From Bacteroidaceae bacterium (GTDB lineage: Bacteria; Bacteroidota; Bacteroidia; Bacteroidales; Bacteroidaceae), in NCBI GenBank assembly GCA_017464345.1, contig JAFUAH010000006.1, forward strand, positions 62,001-126,000: DNA of 64,000 bases, in the 5' to 3' direction. The translations under genes were made by a program, and so were the position numbers. The notes beneath the pieces are model-generated. The model saw only the letters and a list, made by a program, of their open reading frames with translations, made no database searches and was not told the DNA's origin. Below are positions 38,810 to 46,984 of the stretch, one piece after another (position 1 is the stretch's first letter; each line of letters starts with the position of its first letter).

Positions 38810-40147
38810 TTATGGCTGTAACAACTGCTGTTCGGCAGATAGCACCCGGTCGAAGTCGAAACTGTCCCAAGCCTGCTGCATGAGGTCGGTTATCTGGGCT
38901 GTGCAGAGATTGCCAATGCTGCCTTCATGGGTGTGGTGCACCGTCTTGTCGGGCTTGAAGCTTCCGGCCTCGATGGCCATGCCCACCTGGCGGTAGGCAT
39001 CGCGGAAGGGCACGCCCTCGATGACAAGTCTGTTCACCTCTTCGACGCTGAACATAAGGTCGTAGCGCGGGTCGTCCAGGATGTGCTCGTTCACTTCCAT
39101 GCGGCTGATGATGTAGCTGGCCATTTGCAGGCAGTCGTGCAGTTCCTGGAAAGCCGGCAGAAACACCTCCTTGATGATTTGCAGGTCGCGGAAGTATCCG
39201 CTGGGCAGGTTGTTCATGATGAGGGTGATTTGCCCAGGCAGTGCCTGCAGTTTGTTACACTTGGCACGTGTCAGTTCGAAGACGTCGGGATTCTTCTTGT
39301 GCGGCATGATGCTGCTGCCCGTGGTGCACTCCTTGGGCAGGCGCACGAAGGCAAAGTTCTGGCTGTTGAAGAGGCAGGCATCGAAGGCCAGCTTCGAGAG
39401 CGTGCCGGCAAGCCCTGCCAGTGCGAAGGAGACGTTGCGTTCCATCTTTCCACGTCCCATCTGGGCATAGACGACGTTGTAGTCCATGGAGTCGAAGCCC
39501 AGCAGGTCGGTGGTCATTTGCCGGTTTAGGGGGAAACTGCTGCCGTAGCCTGCTGCCGAGCCCAGCGGGTTGCGGTTGGTGATGCGGTAGGCTGCCTGGA
39601 GTAGGGTCATGTCGTCCACGAGGCTTTCGGCGTATGCACCGAACCATAGGCCGAAACTCGATGGCATGGCCACCTGTAGGTGGGTATAGCCCGGCATGAG
39701 TACGTCGCGGTAGTGTTCGCTTTGCCGTTGTAGTTCGTCAAAGAGTGCCCGGACGTCGGTGGCAATGAGGTGGAGCTGGTGGCGTGTCCACAGTTTCAGG
39801 TCCAGCAGCACCTGGTCGTTTCGGCTGCGCCCCGAGTGTATCTTTTTGCCGATGTCGCCCAGCCGGCGTGTGAGCAGAAGCTCCACCTGCGAATGCACGT
39901 CCTCCACGCCCTCTTCTATCTGGAACCGCCCCTGCTCCGCATCGTGATAGATGTGGCGCAGTTCGGCGAGCAGGGTGTCCAGCTCGTTGGGCTGCAGCAG
40001 TCCGATGCTCTCCAGCATGGTAATGTGTGCCATGGAGCCCAGCACGTCGTGTTGGGCCAGATAGAGGTCAAGTTCGCGGTCCCTGCCGATGGTGAAGCAG
40101 GCTATCTCTTCGTTGATGTCGTAGCCTTTGTCCCAGAGTTTTTGCAT
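38810..40147 (-). CDS. argH: Argininosuccinate lyase
   Basis: A protein of 445 residues, the last step of arginine synthesis, splitting argininosuccinate to arginine and fumarate. It has 'SGRSRNDQVLLDLKLW' (~100), 'YTHLQVAMPSSFGLWF' and the fumarase/aspartase signature 'GSSIMPHKKNPD' near 277, with the catalytic Ser. Length is close to E. coli ArgH (457). It follows the SRPBCC and pyrE genes on the same strand; a ~40-bp gap precedes it. Confidence 0.96.
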   Translation of the reverse strand: MQKLWDKGYDINEEIACFTIGRDRELDLYLAQHDVLGSMAHITMLESIGLLQPNELDTLLAELRHIYHDAEQGRFQIEEGVEDVHSQVELLLTRRLGDIGKKIHSGRSRNDQVLLDLKLWTRHQLHLIATDVRALFDELQRQSEHYRDVLMPGYTHLQVAMPSSFGLWFGAYAESLVDDMTLLQAAYRITNRNPLGSAAGYGSSFPLNRQMTTDLLGFDSMDYNVVYAQMGRGKMERNVSFALAGLAGTLSKLAFDACLFNSQNFAFVRLPKECTTGSSIMPHKKNPDVFELTRAKCNKLQALPGQITLIMNNLPSGYFRDLQIIKEVFLPAFQELHDCLQMASYIISRMEVNEHILDDPRYDLMFSVEEVNRLVIEGVPFRDAYRQVGMAIEAGSFKPDKTVHHTHEGSIGNLCTAQITDLMQQAWDSFDFDRVLSAEQQLLQP

Positions 40148-40188
40148 ATTTGTTGGAGGTTAGAGGTCGGGGTATGGGCCATGTAGGC

Positions 40189-40671
40189 CTAATAGGGTAA
40201 CATAGCCAGAAAACTGGCCAGGTGCTCCACGCCGTCCTGCAGTTTGCCTTTGAGCATCTGTTTCAGGAAGAATTTGAGGTCGACACCGAGGGTCACTTTC
40301 ATGGCCGTCTGTGTGTCGCCGTTGGGCAGTAGCTGAATCCAGAGGTTGGCCAGTACGGGCGAGTTCTCTGTCTGGAGCTTCACCAGTTTGGGGTCTTCGC
40401 GCTCGACGATGCGCAGCGAGACGCAGCCCAAGGGGCCGGCGTCGATGGTCACGGAGTCGCGGTCGAACTGTAGTTTGGCCACCATCTCGCGCATCTTTGC
40501 CAGCTGTTCGTCGTTCACTTTGTCGCCAGCCTGCTGTCGCACCGTCTGCTCGAAGGCAGGGTCGGTCAGGCGTTCCTGTATCACGCTCAGGTTTGTCAGG
40601 TCACTGAGTTTTGCATATACGTTCCCCACGGGAGCGTATATTTTCTTTATGGTGCTTTCGTATTTGCTCAT
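40189..40671 (-). CDS. SRPBCC-family protein (START/Bet v1-like lipid-binding fold)
   Basis: A protein of 160 residues. It begins 'YESTIKKIYAPVGNVYAKLSDLTNL', the typical 'phi-x-Ss-x-h-x-ap-ve-VfxxLsDl' start of SRPBCC proteins, and ends in a long amphipathic helix 'LKFFLKQMLKGKLQDGVEHL'. No catalytic residues can be named. The stop of pyrE (40673) is 2 bp upstream of its start codon, so the two genes are translationally coupled. It is a common neighbour of pyrE in Bacteroidales; the function is unknown. Confidence 0.78.
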   Translation of the reverse strand: MSKYESTIKKIYAPVGNVYAKLSDLTNLSVIQERLTDPAFEQTVRQQAGDKVNDEQLAKMREMVAKLQFDRDSVTIDAGPLGCVSLRIVEREDPKLVKLQTENSPVLANLWIQLLPNGDTQTAMKVTLGVDLKFFLKQMLKGKLQDGVEHLASFLAMLPY

Positions 40672-40672
40672 A

Positions 40673-41305
40673 TCACTTCTTCCAGTTGGCGGGATCCTTG
40701 CGCCATTCGTTCAGCAGGGCGATGTCAGTCTCGGCGATGTAGCCGATACGCAGAGCCTCGGCCACCACGGCTTCGTAGTTGGTGAGGGTGACGAGCGTCA
40801 CCTTTGCCTCGCGGAAGGCCCGTTCAGCCTCTGCAAAACCGTAGGTGTAGGCAGCCACCATGCCGATGACGTCGCAACCGTTGTTGCGGATGGCCTCCAC
40901 GGCCTTCAGACTGCTGCCGCCCGTGGAGATGAGGTCTTCGATGACCACAACCTTCATGCCCGGGCGCAGTTCGCCCTCGATGAGGTTCTCCAGTCCGTGG
41001 TCCTTAGGTTTCGAGCGTACATACACGAAGGGCTTGCCCAGTGCGTCGGCCACCAGGGCCCCCTGCGGGATGGCGCCCGTAGCCACGCCGGCGATGGCAT
41101 CCACCTCGGGGAAGCGTTCCAGGACGATGCGGGCCGTCTCCAGCTTCACGAACGAGCGTAGTTCGGGGTAAGACAGCGTCTTGCGGTTGTCGCAGTAGAA
41201 GGGGCTCTTCCAGCCAGAGGCCCATGTGAAGGGATTGTTGGGTTGTAACTTGATGGCTTTGATGTTCAGCAACTTGGCTGCAAAGATTTTCTCTAACGTC
41301 TTCAT
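40673..41305 (-). CDS. pyrE: Orotate phosphoribosyltransferase
   Basis: A protein of 210 residues (E. coli PyrE 213) converting orotate and PRPP to OMP in pyrimidine synthesis. It has 'FTWASGWKSPFYCDNRKTLS' at the N-terminus, 'GVATGAIPQGALVADALG' and the PRPP-binding 'VVVIEDLISTGGSSLKAV' near 118. An upstream in-frame ATG at 41338 falls inside the -7 element TACCTTTG (41336-41343), so the ATG at 41305 is the start. It is the first gene of pyrE-SRPBCC-argH. Confidence 0.95.
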   Translation of the reverse strand: MKTLEKIFAAKLLNIKAIKLQPNNPFTWASGWKSPFYCDNRKTLSYPELRSFVKLETARIVLERFPEVDAIAGVATGAIPQGALVADALGKPFVYVRSKPKDHGLENLIEGELRPGMKVVVIEDLISTGGSSLKAVEAIRNNGCDVIGMVAAYTYGFAEAERAFREAKVTLVTLTNYEAVVAEALRIGYIAETDIALLNEWRKDPANWKK

Positions 41306-41335
41306 ATATAATAATAGGTTAGGGTTATCCGACTG

Positions 41336-41343
41336 CAAAGGTA
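41336..41343 (-). promoter_or_regulatory. -7 element of the pyrE promoter
   Basis: TACCTTTG on the minus strand, ~31 bp upstream of the chosen pyrE start. Confidence 0.6.
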
Positions 41344-41427
41344 CGATTAAGTGAGCGATTTCCCAAATTTATTGAAGAAAATCCGAGCCGGCCGACCTGT
41401 CACTTTCCCCAAGTATAGCAAGGATAG

Positions 41428-41495
41428 TTTAACCGGACACGAGCGTTTAATTAACCCGACGCGTCCGTTTAATTAAACGCTCGTGTCCGGTTAAA
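41428..41495. repeat. Perfect 27-bp inverted repeat between recX and pyrE
   Basis: Arms 41428-41454 and 41469-41495 are exact reverse complements (TTTAACCGGACACGAGCG and on to TTTAATTAA), with a 14-nt loop containing ACGCGT. It may terminate the prmC-recX transcript, but no clear T run follows on the minus strand. Confidence 0.85.
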
Positions 41496-41517
41496 CCCGT
41501 TTAGGACAACTTCGTCG

Positions 41518-41973
41518 TCAAAGTTCGTCGAGATTAAGGTGGGAATTAATCAATTCCGGCTCGAATCCTCTGCCAAAGAGGAAGCGCATGAGTTTTCCCC
41601 GGCGTTCGTAGTCGGACTTCCCCGTGATGGCTGGTGCCTTGCTTCGGGCCACCTTCTCCAGCGTGTCGAGGTATTCGTCCTCGGGCAGTTGGCTCAGGGC
41701 CGTGTGCCGGTCGTGTTCGCTGAGGCCCATCACGCGCAGCATCTGGTCTATCTTCACGCGCCCCCAGTGGTTGTAGCGCATCTTGTCCAAGGCGTATGCC
41801 CGGCAGAAGCGCGTTTCGTCGATGAAATGCTCTGCTATCAGACGGCTGATGATGCGCTCCTGCATCTCGGTTGGCACATCCCAGCGTCGCAGTTTCTCCT
41901 CTATTTCGCTTACGCAACATTCCCGTCGGCTGCACAAAGCCGCAGCACGTTCTAAAGCTTCTTTTTCCTCCAT
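41518..41973 (-). CDS. recX: Regulatory protein RecX
   Basis: A protein of 151 residues of the RecX family, which modulates RecA filaments. It has the three-helix repeats 'RECCVSEIEEKLRRWDVP', 'IISRLIAEHFIDETRFCRAY' and 'RYNHWGRVKIDQMLRVMGLS', matching the family's 'F.DD.RFA..y...r...G...i...L' pattern. It begins 1 bp after the prmC stop, so the two are one operon. Length is typical (~150-165). Confidence 0.9.
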   Translation of the reverse strand: MEEKEALERAAALCSRRECCVSEIEEKLRRWDVPTEMQERIISRLIAEHFIDETRFCRAYALDKMRYNHWGRVKIDQMLRVMGLSEHDRHTALSQLPEDEYLDTLEKVARSKAPAITGKSDYERRGKLMRFLFGRGFEPELINSHLNLDEL

Positions 41974-41974
41974 T

Positions 41975-42844
41975 TCATCGGTGTTTTTTAAGATTTATAG
42001 CGTGGAGCATACGGTCGCGACCATGTATGTCCTTGAGGACTTCAGCGCCAGCAAGGCCGTTTTCCTCGATTAAATGGGCCGTTTCTGCTCCCAAGGCTTC
42101 GTTGATTTCCAGCCAGAGTTGTCCTCCGTCGCAGAGGTGCTGACGGGCGAACTGGGCAATGGCACGGTAGAAGAGCAACGGGTCGGCATCCGGCACGAAC
42201 AGGGCCAGATGAGGCTCGTAGTTCAGTACGCGTTTTTCCATGGCACGGGCTTCGCTCTGGCGCACATAAGGCGGATTGGAGACGATGATGTCCCACTGGC
42301 GTTCGGTGGGGCGGGGGTGCAGGATGTCCTCCAGTTCGAAGACCACCTGTGCCTCAGGGTGGCGGCGGTCGTTTTCACGGGCTATGGCCAGGGCCGCCTC
42401 ACTCACGTCCCAGGCCGTCACCTGAGCTCCCGGCAAAGCCAGGGCGAGGGACAGGGCAATGCAGCCCGTGCCCGTGCCGATGTCCAGAATGCGGAGGGGA
42501 GCCGTATCCTGGCTGGCAGGCGGAGCAAGGCTGGCCAGCACGCGGGAGACCAGTTCTGCTGTCTCGGGGCGAGGGATGAGGGCACCGGGAGCCGCCATGA
42601 AGCGGTGACCACAGAAATCTACCGTGCCCAGGATGTACTGAATGGGTTCGTGCTGGAGTAGTCGGGAGGTAATTTCTTTGATAATCACGAGGTCATCTGC
42701 CGATAAATGATTATCTTTGTCGAGCAAAAGGTCGGTCTGCGACAGACCCAGGCACTCCTCGCACAGCCATCGGGCCATGGCACGGGCTTCGCCTTCGGGA
42801 TACACCTGGCAGAGGTCGCGGACTATCTGGTGGTAGGTTTTCAT
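41975..42844 (-). CDS. prmC: Peptide chain release factor N5-glutamine methyltransferase
   Basis: A protein of 289 residues (E. coli PrmC 277) that methylates the GGQ glutamine of release factors. It has the N-terminal helical domain, SAM motif I 'ILDIGTGTGCIALSLA' and the catalytic 'IIVSNPPYVRQSE' near 190. A TACCTTTG element lies 4 bp upstream, so the mRNA may be leaderless, and 7-nt AGTTCAA repeats fill the gap to the divergent ribD. Confidence 0.95.
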   Translation of the reverse strand: MKTYHQIVRDLCQVYPEGEARAMARWLCEECLGLSQTDLLLDKDNHLSADDLVIIKEITSRLLQHEPIQYILGTVDFCGHRFMAAPGALIPRPETAELVSRVLASLAPPASQDTAPLRILDIGTGTGCIALSLALALPGAQVTAWDVSEAALAIARENDRRHPEAQVVFELEDILHPRPTERQWDIIVSNPPYVRQSEARAMEKRVLNYEPHLALFVPDADPLLFYRAIAQFARQHLCDGGQLWLEINEALGAETAHLIEENGLAGAEVLKDIHGRDRMLHAINLKKHR

Positions 42845-42848
42845 ACTG

Positions 42849-42856
42849 CAAAGGTA
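42849..42856 (-). promoter_or_regulatory. -7 element of the prmC promoter
   Basis: TACCTTTG on the minus strand; upstream TTTGAAC repeats provide TTTG motifs at roughly -33 distances. Confidence 0.55.
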
Positions 42857-42861
42857 TAAAA

Positions 42862-42888
42862 AAGTTCAAAGTTCAAAGTTCAAAGTTA
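42862..42888 (+). repeat. 7-nt AGTTCAA repeat array between prmC and ribD
   Basis: Three perfect copies of AGTTCAA and a partial fourth, in the divergent promoter region. Confidence 0.8.
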
Positions 42889-42892
42889 TTTG

Positions 42893-43891
42893 ATGGAACA
42901 GCGTGAAATAGACGAGATGTATATGCGGCGTTGCCTGCAACTGGCACGCTGTGGCCGACCGGGGGCGGCTCCGAACCCCATGGTGGGAGCAGTGGTGGTC
43001 TGCGATGGGCGCATCATCGGCGAGGGCTATCACCGGCAGTGTGGCGGTCCTCATGCCGAGGTGAATGCCATCGCCTCGGTGAGCGAGGGCGACCAGCCAC
43101 TGCTCCGGCAGAGCACCCTCTACGTGAGCTTGGAACCCTGTGCCCATTACGGCAAGACTCCCCCCTGCGCCCAGCTCATCATCGACCGGGGCATCCCCCG
43201 TGTGGTGGTGGGCTGTCGCGACCCGTTTGCCCGTGTGGACGGGAGGGGCATCGCCATGCTCCGTGAGGCAGGGGTGGAGGTGCGTGTGGGTGTGCTGGAA
43301 CAAGAGTGCCTGTGGCTGAACCGCCGCTTCATCACCTTCCATACCCAGCACAGACCCTACATCACACTGAAATGGGCGCAGAGCGAGGACGGATACATCG
43401 ACCGTCTGCGCGAATGTGCCGACGTACCACCGGTACACTTTTCCACTCCACTTACCCAGGCCCTTGTGCACAAGTTGCGGGCCCGGAACGAGGCCATATT
43501 GGTGGGGCGCAGGACGTGGGAGCTGGACCGTCCCAGCCTGACGGTAAGGCTCTGGAACGGCAGAAACCCCATGCGTGTGGTGCTCGGGGGTGGAAAGTGG
43601 ACCATAGACGGGGCGGACGGTCGCAGCGAAACTGCGACTCAGCCGAGCGACGGTCTGATACGGGCGCTGATGGCCGAACTGTACGAGCGGGGGGTACAAA
43701 CCCTGCTGGTGGAGGGCGGAGCGCATACGCTGCAGGGCTTCATCGACGCGGGGGTGTGGGACGAAGCCCGGGTGGAGACAGCCCCCCTGATACTGGGGGA
43801 GGGCGTCCGTGCACCAGAAATCGGGGGAAAGTGTGTGAAAAAACTGTTAATTGACGGCCATTCCATCACTCATATCTATAAAAATTCTTAA
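42893..43891 (+). CDS. ribD: Bifunctional riboflavin-specific deaminase/reductase
   Basis: A protein of 332 residues catalysing the deamination and reduction steps after GTP cyclohydrolase II. The N-terminal deaminase domain has the zinc motifs 'HAEVNAI' (~53) and 'PCAHYGKTPPC' (~82). The C-terminal reductase domain has 'YITLKWAQSEDGYID' and 'LLVEGGAHTLQGFI'. Length is slightly below E. coli RibD (367), within the family range. Start is ATG at 42893; an in-frame TTG directly before it is less likely. No other rib gene is nearby. Confidence 0.95.
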   Translation: MEQREIDEMYMRRCLQLARCGRPGAAPNPMVGAVVVCDGRIIGEGYHRQCGGPHAEVNAIASVSEGDQPLLRQSTLYVSLEPCAHYGKTPPCAQLIIDRGIPRVVVGCRDPFARVDGRGIAMLREAGVEVRVGVLEQECLWLNRRFITFHTQHRPYITLKWAQSEDGYIDRLRECADVPPVHFSTPLTQALVHKLRARNEAILVGRRTWELDRPSLTVRLWNGRNPMRVVLGGGKWTIDGADGRSETATQPSDGLIRALMAELYERGVQTLLVEGGAHTLQGFIDAGVWDEARVETAPLILGEGVRAPEIGGKCVKKLLIDGHSITHIYKNS

Positions 43892-43929
43892 ATTCGGGCG
43901 TGAAGTTTCGCAGAGCCAAAAAAATGACG

Positions 43930-43937
43930 TAATTTTG
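43930..43937 (+). promoter_or_regulatory. -7 element of the DUF6242 gene
   Basis: TAATTTTG, 32 bp upstream of the ATG at 43969 and 11 bp upstream of the ATG at 43948. Confidence 0.55.
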
Positions 43938-43968
43938 TAGGCCAAAAATGAAACACGCGTACATACGT

Positions 43969-45363
43969 ATGAAAAGATACACCCACTGGTGGCTGCTTGC
44001 CCTGTGCCTGCCACTCTTCATTTCCTCCTGTTCGGATGACGAGGCTGTCGCTCTCCCGAGCGAGAACTGCTACATTTCGTCCTTCACCCTGGGCTCGCTG
44101 CAGCGAACCATCTATGGGCTGACACTGGCCGGTAACGACAGTATCTACACTTCCGTATTCTCCGGCGGAGCTTACCCCATGACCATCGACCAACGTACAG
44201 GACTGATTCAGAACACGGACTCGCTGCCCGTGCGTACTCGCGTGGACCGCGTGCTGACAACCGTCGTCTTCGACGGCGTACTAGCCTGGCGCCGAGCTGA
44301 CATCTCACAGCTGGAGGATACGACGTGGACAACCTACAGCAGTGCGGATTCCCTGGACCTGACCTCCCCTTTGCACTTCCGCGTCTATGCGGCTTCGGGC
44401 AATTCCAGCCGTACATACACGGTGCAGCTGAACGTGCATCAGCAGGACGGCGACAGTACGGTGTGGAACCGCGTGCCCACGGCATCCCCCTTGACGGGAA
44501 TGGGTGCACGCAAGGCTGTGGTTTGGGGCGGACAACTGAACATACTGGCCTTGGATGCCACCGGAGCCCTGTGCTGTGTCAGCCGCCCCTTGGACACCGT
44601 GGGTGACTGGACGACGGACATCGCCACCGGAGCCACACAGGCTGACCCCACCACCCTGCAAGTGCAGGGCGACACGCTATTCCTCAGTACGACAGACGGG
44701 CGGGTGCTCTCCAGTACCGATGCCCGTACATGGGCCACGGCCCCCTATACCACCCGCACCGGGCTGCGTCTGGTGGCTGCCAGCAACAGCCGCCTCTATG
44801 CCCTGGCCGACGGAAAGATGTGGAGCAGTGCCGGAGGCGACTGGACCGAAGAAACCCTGGACAGCGAGCCCGATTGCCTGCCTGTGGATCAGTTGCAGAG
44901 TGTCAGTTACACCTTGCGAAACGGCACACCCCGTGTGCTGCTGGTGGGACGGCGACAGCCGACTGACGACTATGCCACCCTCTGGGCCAAGGCCTGGGAG
45001 GGCGAGGGCGAGACGGCTGCCCCGTGGCAATACTATGTGCCGAACGGGGCGGACAAGTTCCGCTGCCCCATGCTTGAGAATCTCTGCATCCTGCCCTACG
45101 ACGGCGGGCTACAGGCCCTGGGCGGTCGCAGTCGCAACGGCGACTTCGTGGCCATGGCCGACATACTGCACAGTGCAGACCATGGCATCACGTGGAAGAA
45201 ATACGAGGAAGACGATATGAAGGTGGATCCCGACTTGCGGGCTGCTGCCCAGACGGCAGACTATCTGACTGCTGCCGTGGATGCCGATAACTACCTTTGG
45301 GTGGTGGTGGACACGGAGGTATGGCGCGGACGCATCAACCGACTGGGGTTTTTGAAGAACTGA
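43969..45363 (+). CDS. DUF6242 family lipoprotein
   Basis: A protein of 464 residues with a lipoprotein signal ('MKRYTHWWLLALCLPLFISS' and Cys 21). The N-terminal ~150 residues form a beta-rich domain with 'QRTIYGLTLAGNDSIYTSVF' and 'VYAASGNSSRTYTVQLNV'. The rest resembles a beta-propeller with repeated 'WTTY', 'WGGQLNIL', 'LSSTDARTW' and 'HSADHGITWKKYEE' (Asp-box-like) segments. It matches the Bacteroidales DUF6242 architecture; the function is unknown. An upstream ATG at 43948 is possible. It probably heads the cluster DUF6242-DUF6089-uppS-bamA. The stop lies at the edge of an 8-nt repeat array. Confidence 0.82.
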   Translation: MKRYTHWWLLALCLPLFISSCSDDEAVALPSENCYISSFTLGSLQRTIYGLTLAGNDSIYTSVFSGGAYPMTIDQRTGLIQNTDSLPVRTRVDRVLTTVVFDGVLAWRRADISQLEDTTWTTYSSADSLDLTSPLHFRVYAASGNSSRTYTVQLNVHQQDGDSTVWNRVPTASPLTGMGARKAVVWGGQLNILALDATGALCCVSRPLDTVGDWTTDIATGATQADPTTLQVQGDTLFLSTTDGRVLSSTDARTWATAPYTTRTGLRLVAASNSRLYALADGKMWSSAGGDWTEETLDSEPDCLPVDQLQSVSYTLRNGTPRVLLVGRRQPTDDYATLWAKAWEGEGETAAPWQYYVPNGADKFRCPMLENLCILPYDGGLQALGGRSRNGDFVAMADILHSADHGITWKKYEEDDMKVDPDLRAAAQTADYLTAAVDADNYLWVVVDTEVWRGRINRLGFLKN

Positions 45364-45420
45364 AGAGTCGAAGAATTGAAAGATTGAAGAATTGAAAGAT
45401 TGAAGAATTGAAAGATTGAA
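45361..45420 (+). repeat. 8-nt GAAGAATT/GAAAGATT array supplying the DUF6089 start
   Basis: About seven units. The stop TGA of the upstream gene and the TTG start of the next lie in the array. The same unit recurs at 49634-49682. Confidence 0.85.
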
Positions 45421-46138
45421 AAGGCTGACCCTCATACTGGCATGTTTGTTGGCAACCCTGACCCTGGAGGCTCAGGACGATGCCGATGTCTACCAGATGG
45501 AGATGGGCGGGGCACTGGGGCTGGACTTCTATCTGGGCGATGCCAACAAGCGCCCCTTCCGCCACAGCAGTGCCATGGGGGGCTTTATTGTCCGGCGGAT
45601 GTTCAATCCGCGCATGGCCCTCAAGGGCAATCTCACTATGGGGCATCTGCACGGTAACTCCAAGGGCTACTTCGTCCCCACGGATGCTGCCACACCCTCT
45701 CCGACCGGTGGAGTGCCCGTCAGTGTCAAGTTCCGGCGCAACGTCCTCGACCTGGGTGCTCAGTTCGAAATGAACTTCTGGGGCTTCAGCATGGGCGAGG
45801 CCTATAAGGGCAACAGCCGCATCACCCCATACGCCGTGGCTGGCCTGGGGCTGACGCTGGCCATGGGGGGTGGAGGTGGCACGAAGGCCGGACTGAACTG
45901 CCCCATCGGGCTGGGTGTGAAATACAAACTGAAGCGCAGGGTGAACCTTGGGGCCGAATGGACGTTCCGCTTCACCACCACAGATGCACTGGACACCAGT
46001 GGACAATGGAAGCAACTTGGCCACCCCTATGCCATCAAGAGCACGGGCTTCAAGAACAAGGACGCATACTCCTACCTGATGTTCTTCGTCACCTACGAGA
46101 TGATGCCCAAGTGCAAGACCTGCCACAATAACGACTGA
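45416..46138 (+). CDS. DUF6089 family outer-membrane beta-barrel protein
   Basis: A protein of 240 residues with a signal peptide ('[17 protein letters not shown]'). It is followed by '[17 protein letters not shown]' and alternating amphipathic strands ('[18 protein letters not shown]', '[17 protein letters not shown]', '[18 protein letters not shown]') ending '[12 protein letters not shown]'. In Bacteroidales this family sits just before uppS and bamA, as here, and probably forms a small outer-membrane barrel. The only start giving a full signal peptide is TTG at 45416, inside the repeat array. Confidence 0.85.
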   Translation: MKRLTLILACLLATLTLEAQDDADVYQMEMGGALGLDFYLGDANKRPFRHSSAMGGFIVRRMFNPRMALKGNLTMGHLHGNSKGYFVPTDAATPSPTGGVPVSVKFRRNVLDLGAQFEMNFWGFSMGEAYKGNSRITPYAVAGLGLTLAMGGGGGTKAGLNCPIGLGVKYKLKRRVNLGAEWTFRFTTTDALDTSGQWKQLGHPYAIKSTGFKNKDAYSYLMFFVTYEMMPKCKTCHNND

Positions 46139-46181
46139 AAGACAGAAAACAGAAACGACAAAAAGGAAATACGGAAAAGAT

Positions 46182-46934
46182 ATGAGTCTGACGGATAAAA
46201 TAGACATGCAGCGCGTCCCCGCACACGTAGCCATCATCATGGACGGAAACGGGCGCTGGGCCAAACAGCGCGGACTACCCCGGACGGCAGGTCATGCCGA
46301 GGGCGTGGAGACGGTGAAACGCATTACCACCGAAGCCACGCGTCTGGGCATCAAATACCTGACACTCTATACCTTCAGTACGGAGAACTGGAACCGGCCC
46401 GCGCCAGAGATAGAGGCTCTGATGGGGCTCATCCTGGACCACCTGGAGGAAGAGATATTCATGAAGAATAACGTGCGCTTTCGCGCCCTGGGTGGGTTGG
46501 AACTGTTACCCCCTCGTGTGCAGCAGCGCCTTGGGGAGTGCATGGAGCGCACGGCAGGCAATACGAAGATGACGATGAACGTCATGCTCAGCTATTCCTC
46601 TCGCTGGGAACTGACGCAGACCATGCGCCAGATGGCCGAAGAAGTGAAACAGGGCACCTTGCAGCCTGTGGAGATTACCGAGGAACTCATCTCCAGCCGC
46701 CTGCTCACTAACTTCATGCCCGACCCCGACCTGCTCATCCGCACCGGTGGGGAACTGCGCATCAGCAACTACCTGCTGTGGCAGTCGGCCTATTCCGAAT
46801 TTTATTTCAGTGATACCTATTGGCCCGATTTCAACGAGGAAAACCTGCAACAGGCTATTATCGACTATCAAGGACGCCAACGCCGATTCGGCAAGACCGG
46901 CGACCAAGTGGAAGACGAAAAGAAAGGGATGTAG
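46182..46934 (+). CDS. uppS: Isoprenyl transferase (undecaprenyl diphosphate synthase)
   Basis: A protein of 250 residues (E. coli UppS 253) making the C55 lipid carrier for peptidoglycan and surface glycans. It has '[20 protein letters not shown]' (catalytic Asp), '[14 protein letters not shown]' and the C-terminal '[20 protein letters not shown]' with '[12 protein letters not shown]', all family signatures. It lies 43 bp downstream of DUF6089 and 50 bp upstream of bamA. Confidence 0.97.
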   Translation: MSLTDKIDMQRVPAHVAIIMDGNGRWAKQRGLPRTAGHAEGVETVKRITTEATRLGIKYLTLYTFSTENWNRPAPEIEALMGLILDHLEEEIFMKNNVRFRALGGLELLPPRVQQRLGECMERTAGNTKMTMNVMLSYSSRWELTQTMRQMAEEVKQGTLQPVEITEELISSRLLTNFMPDPDLLIRTGGELRISNYLLWQSAYSEFYFSDTYWPDFNEENLQQAIIDYQGRQRRFGKTGDQVEDEKKGM

Positions 46935-46984
46935 GGGCTTACCCCCGCATACGTCCGTAACGAAGACGAGCGAAACGAAAAAGA

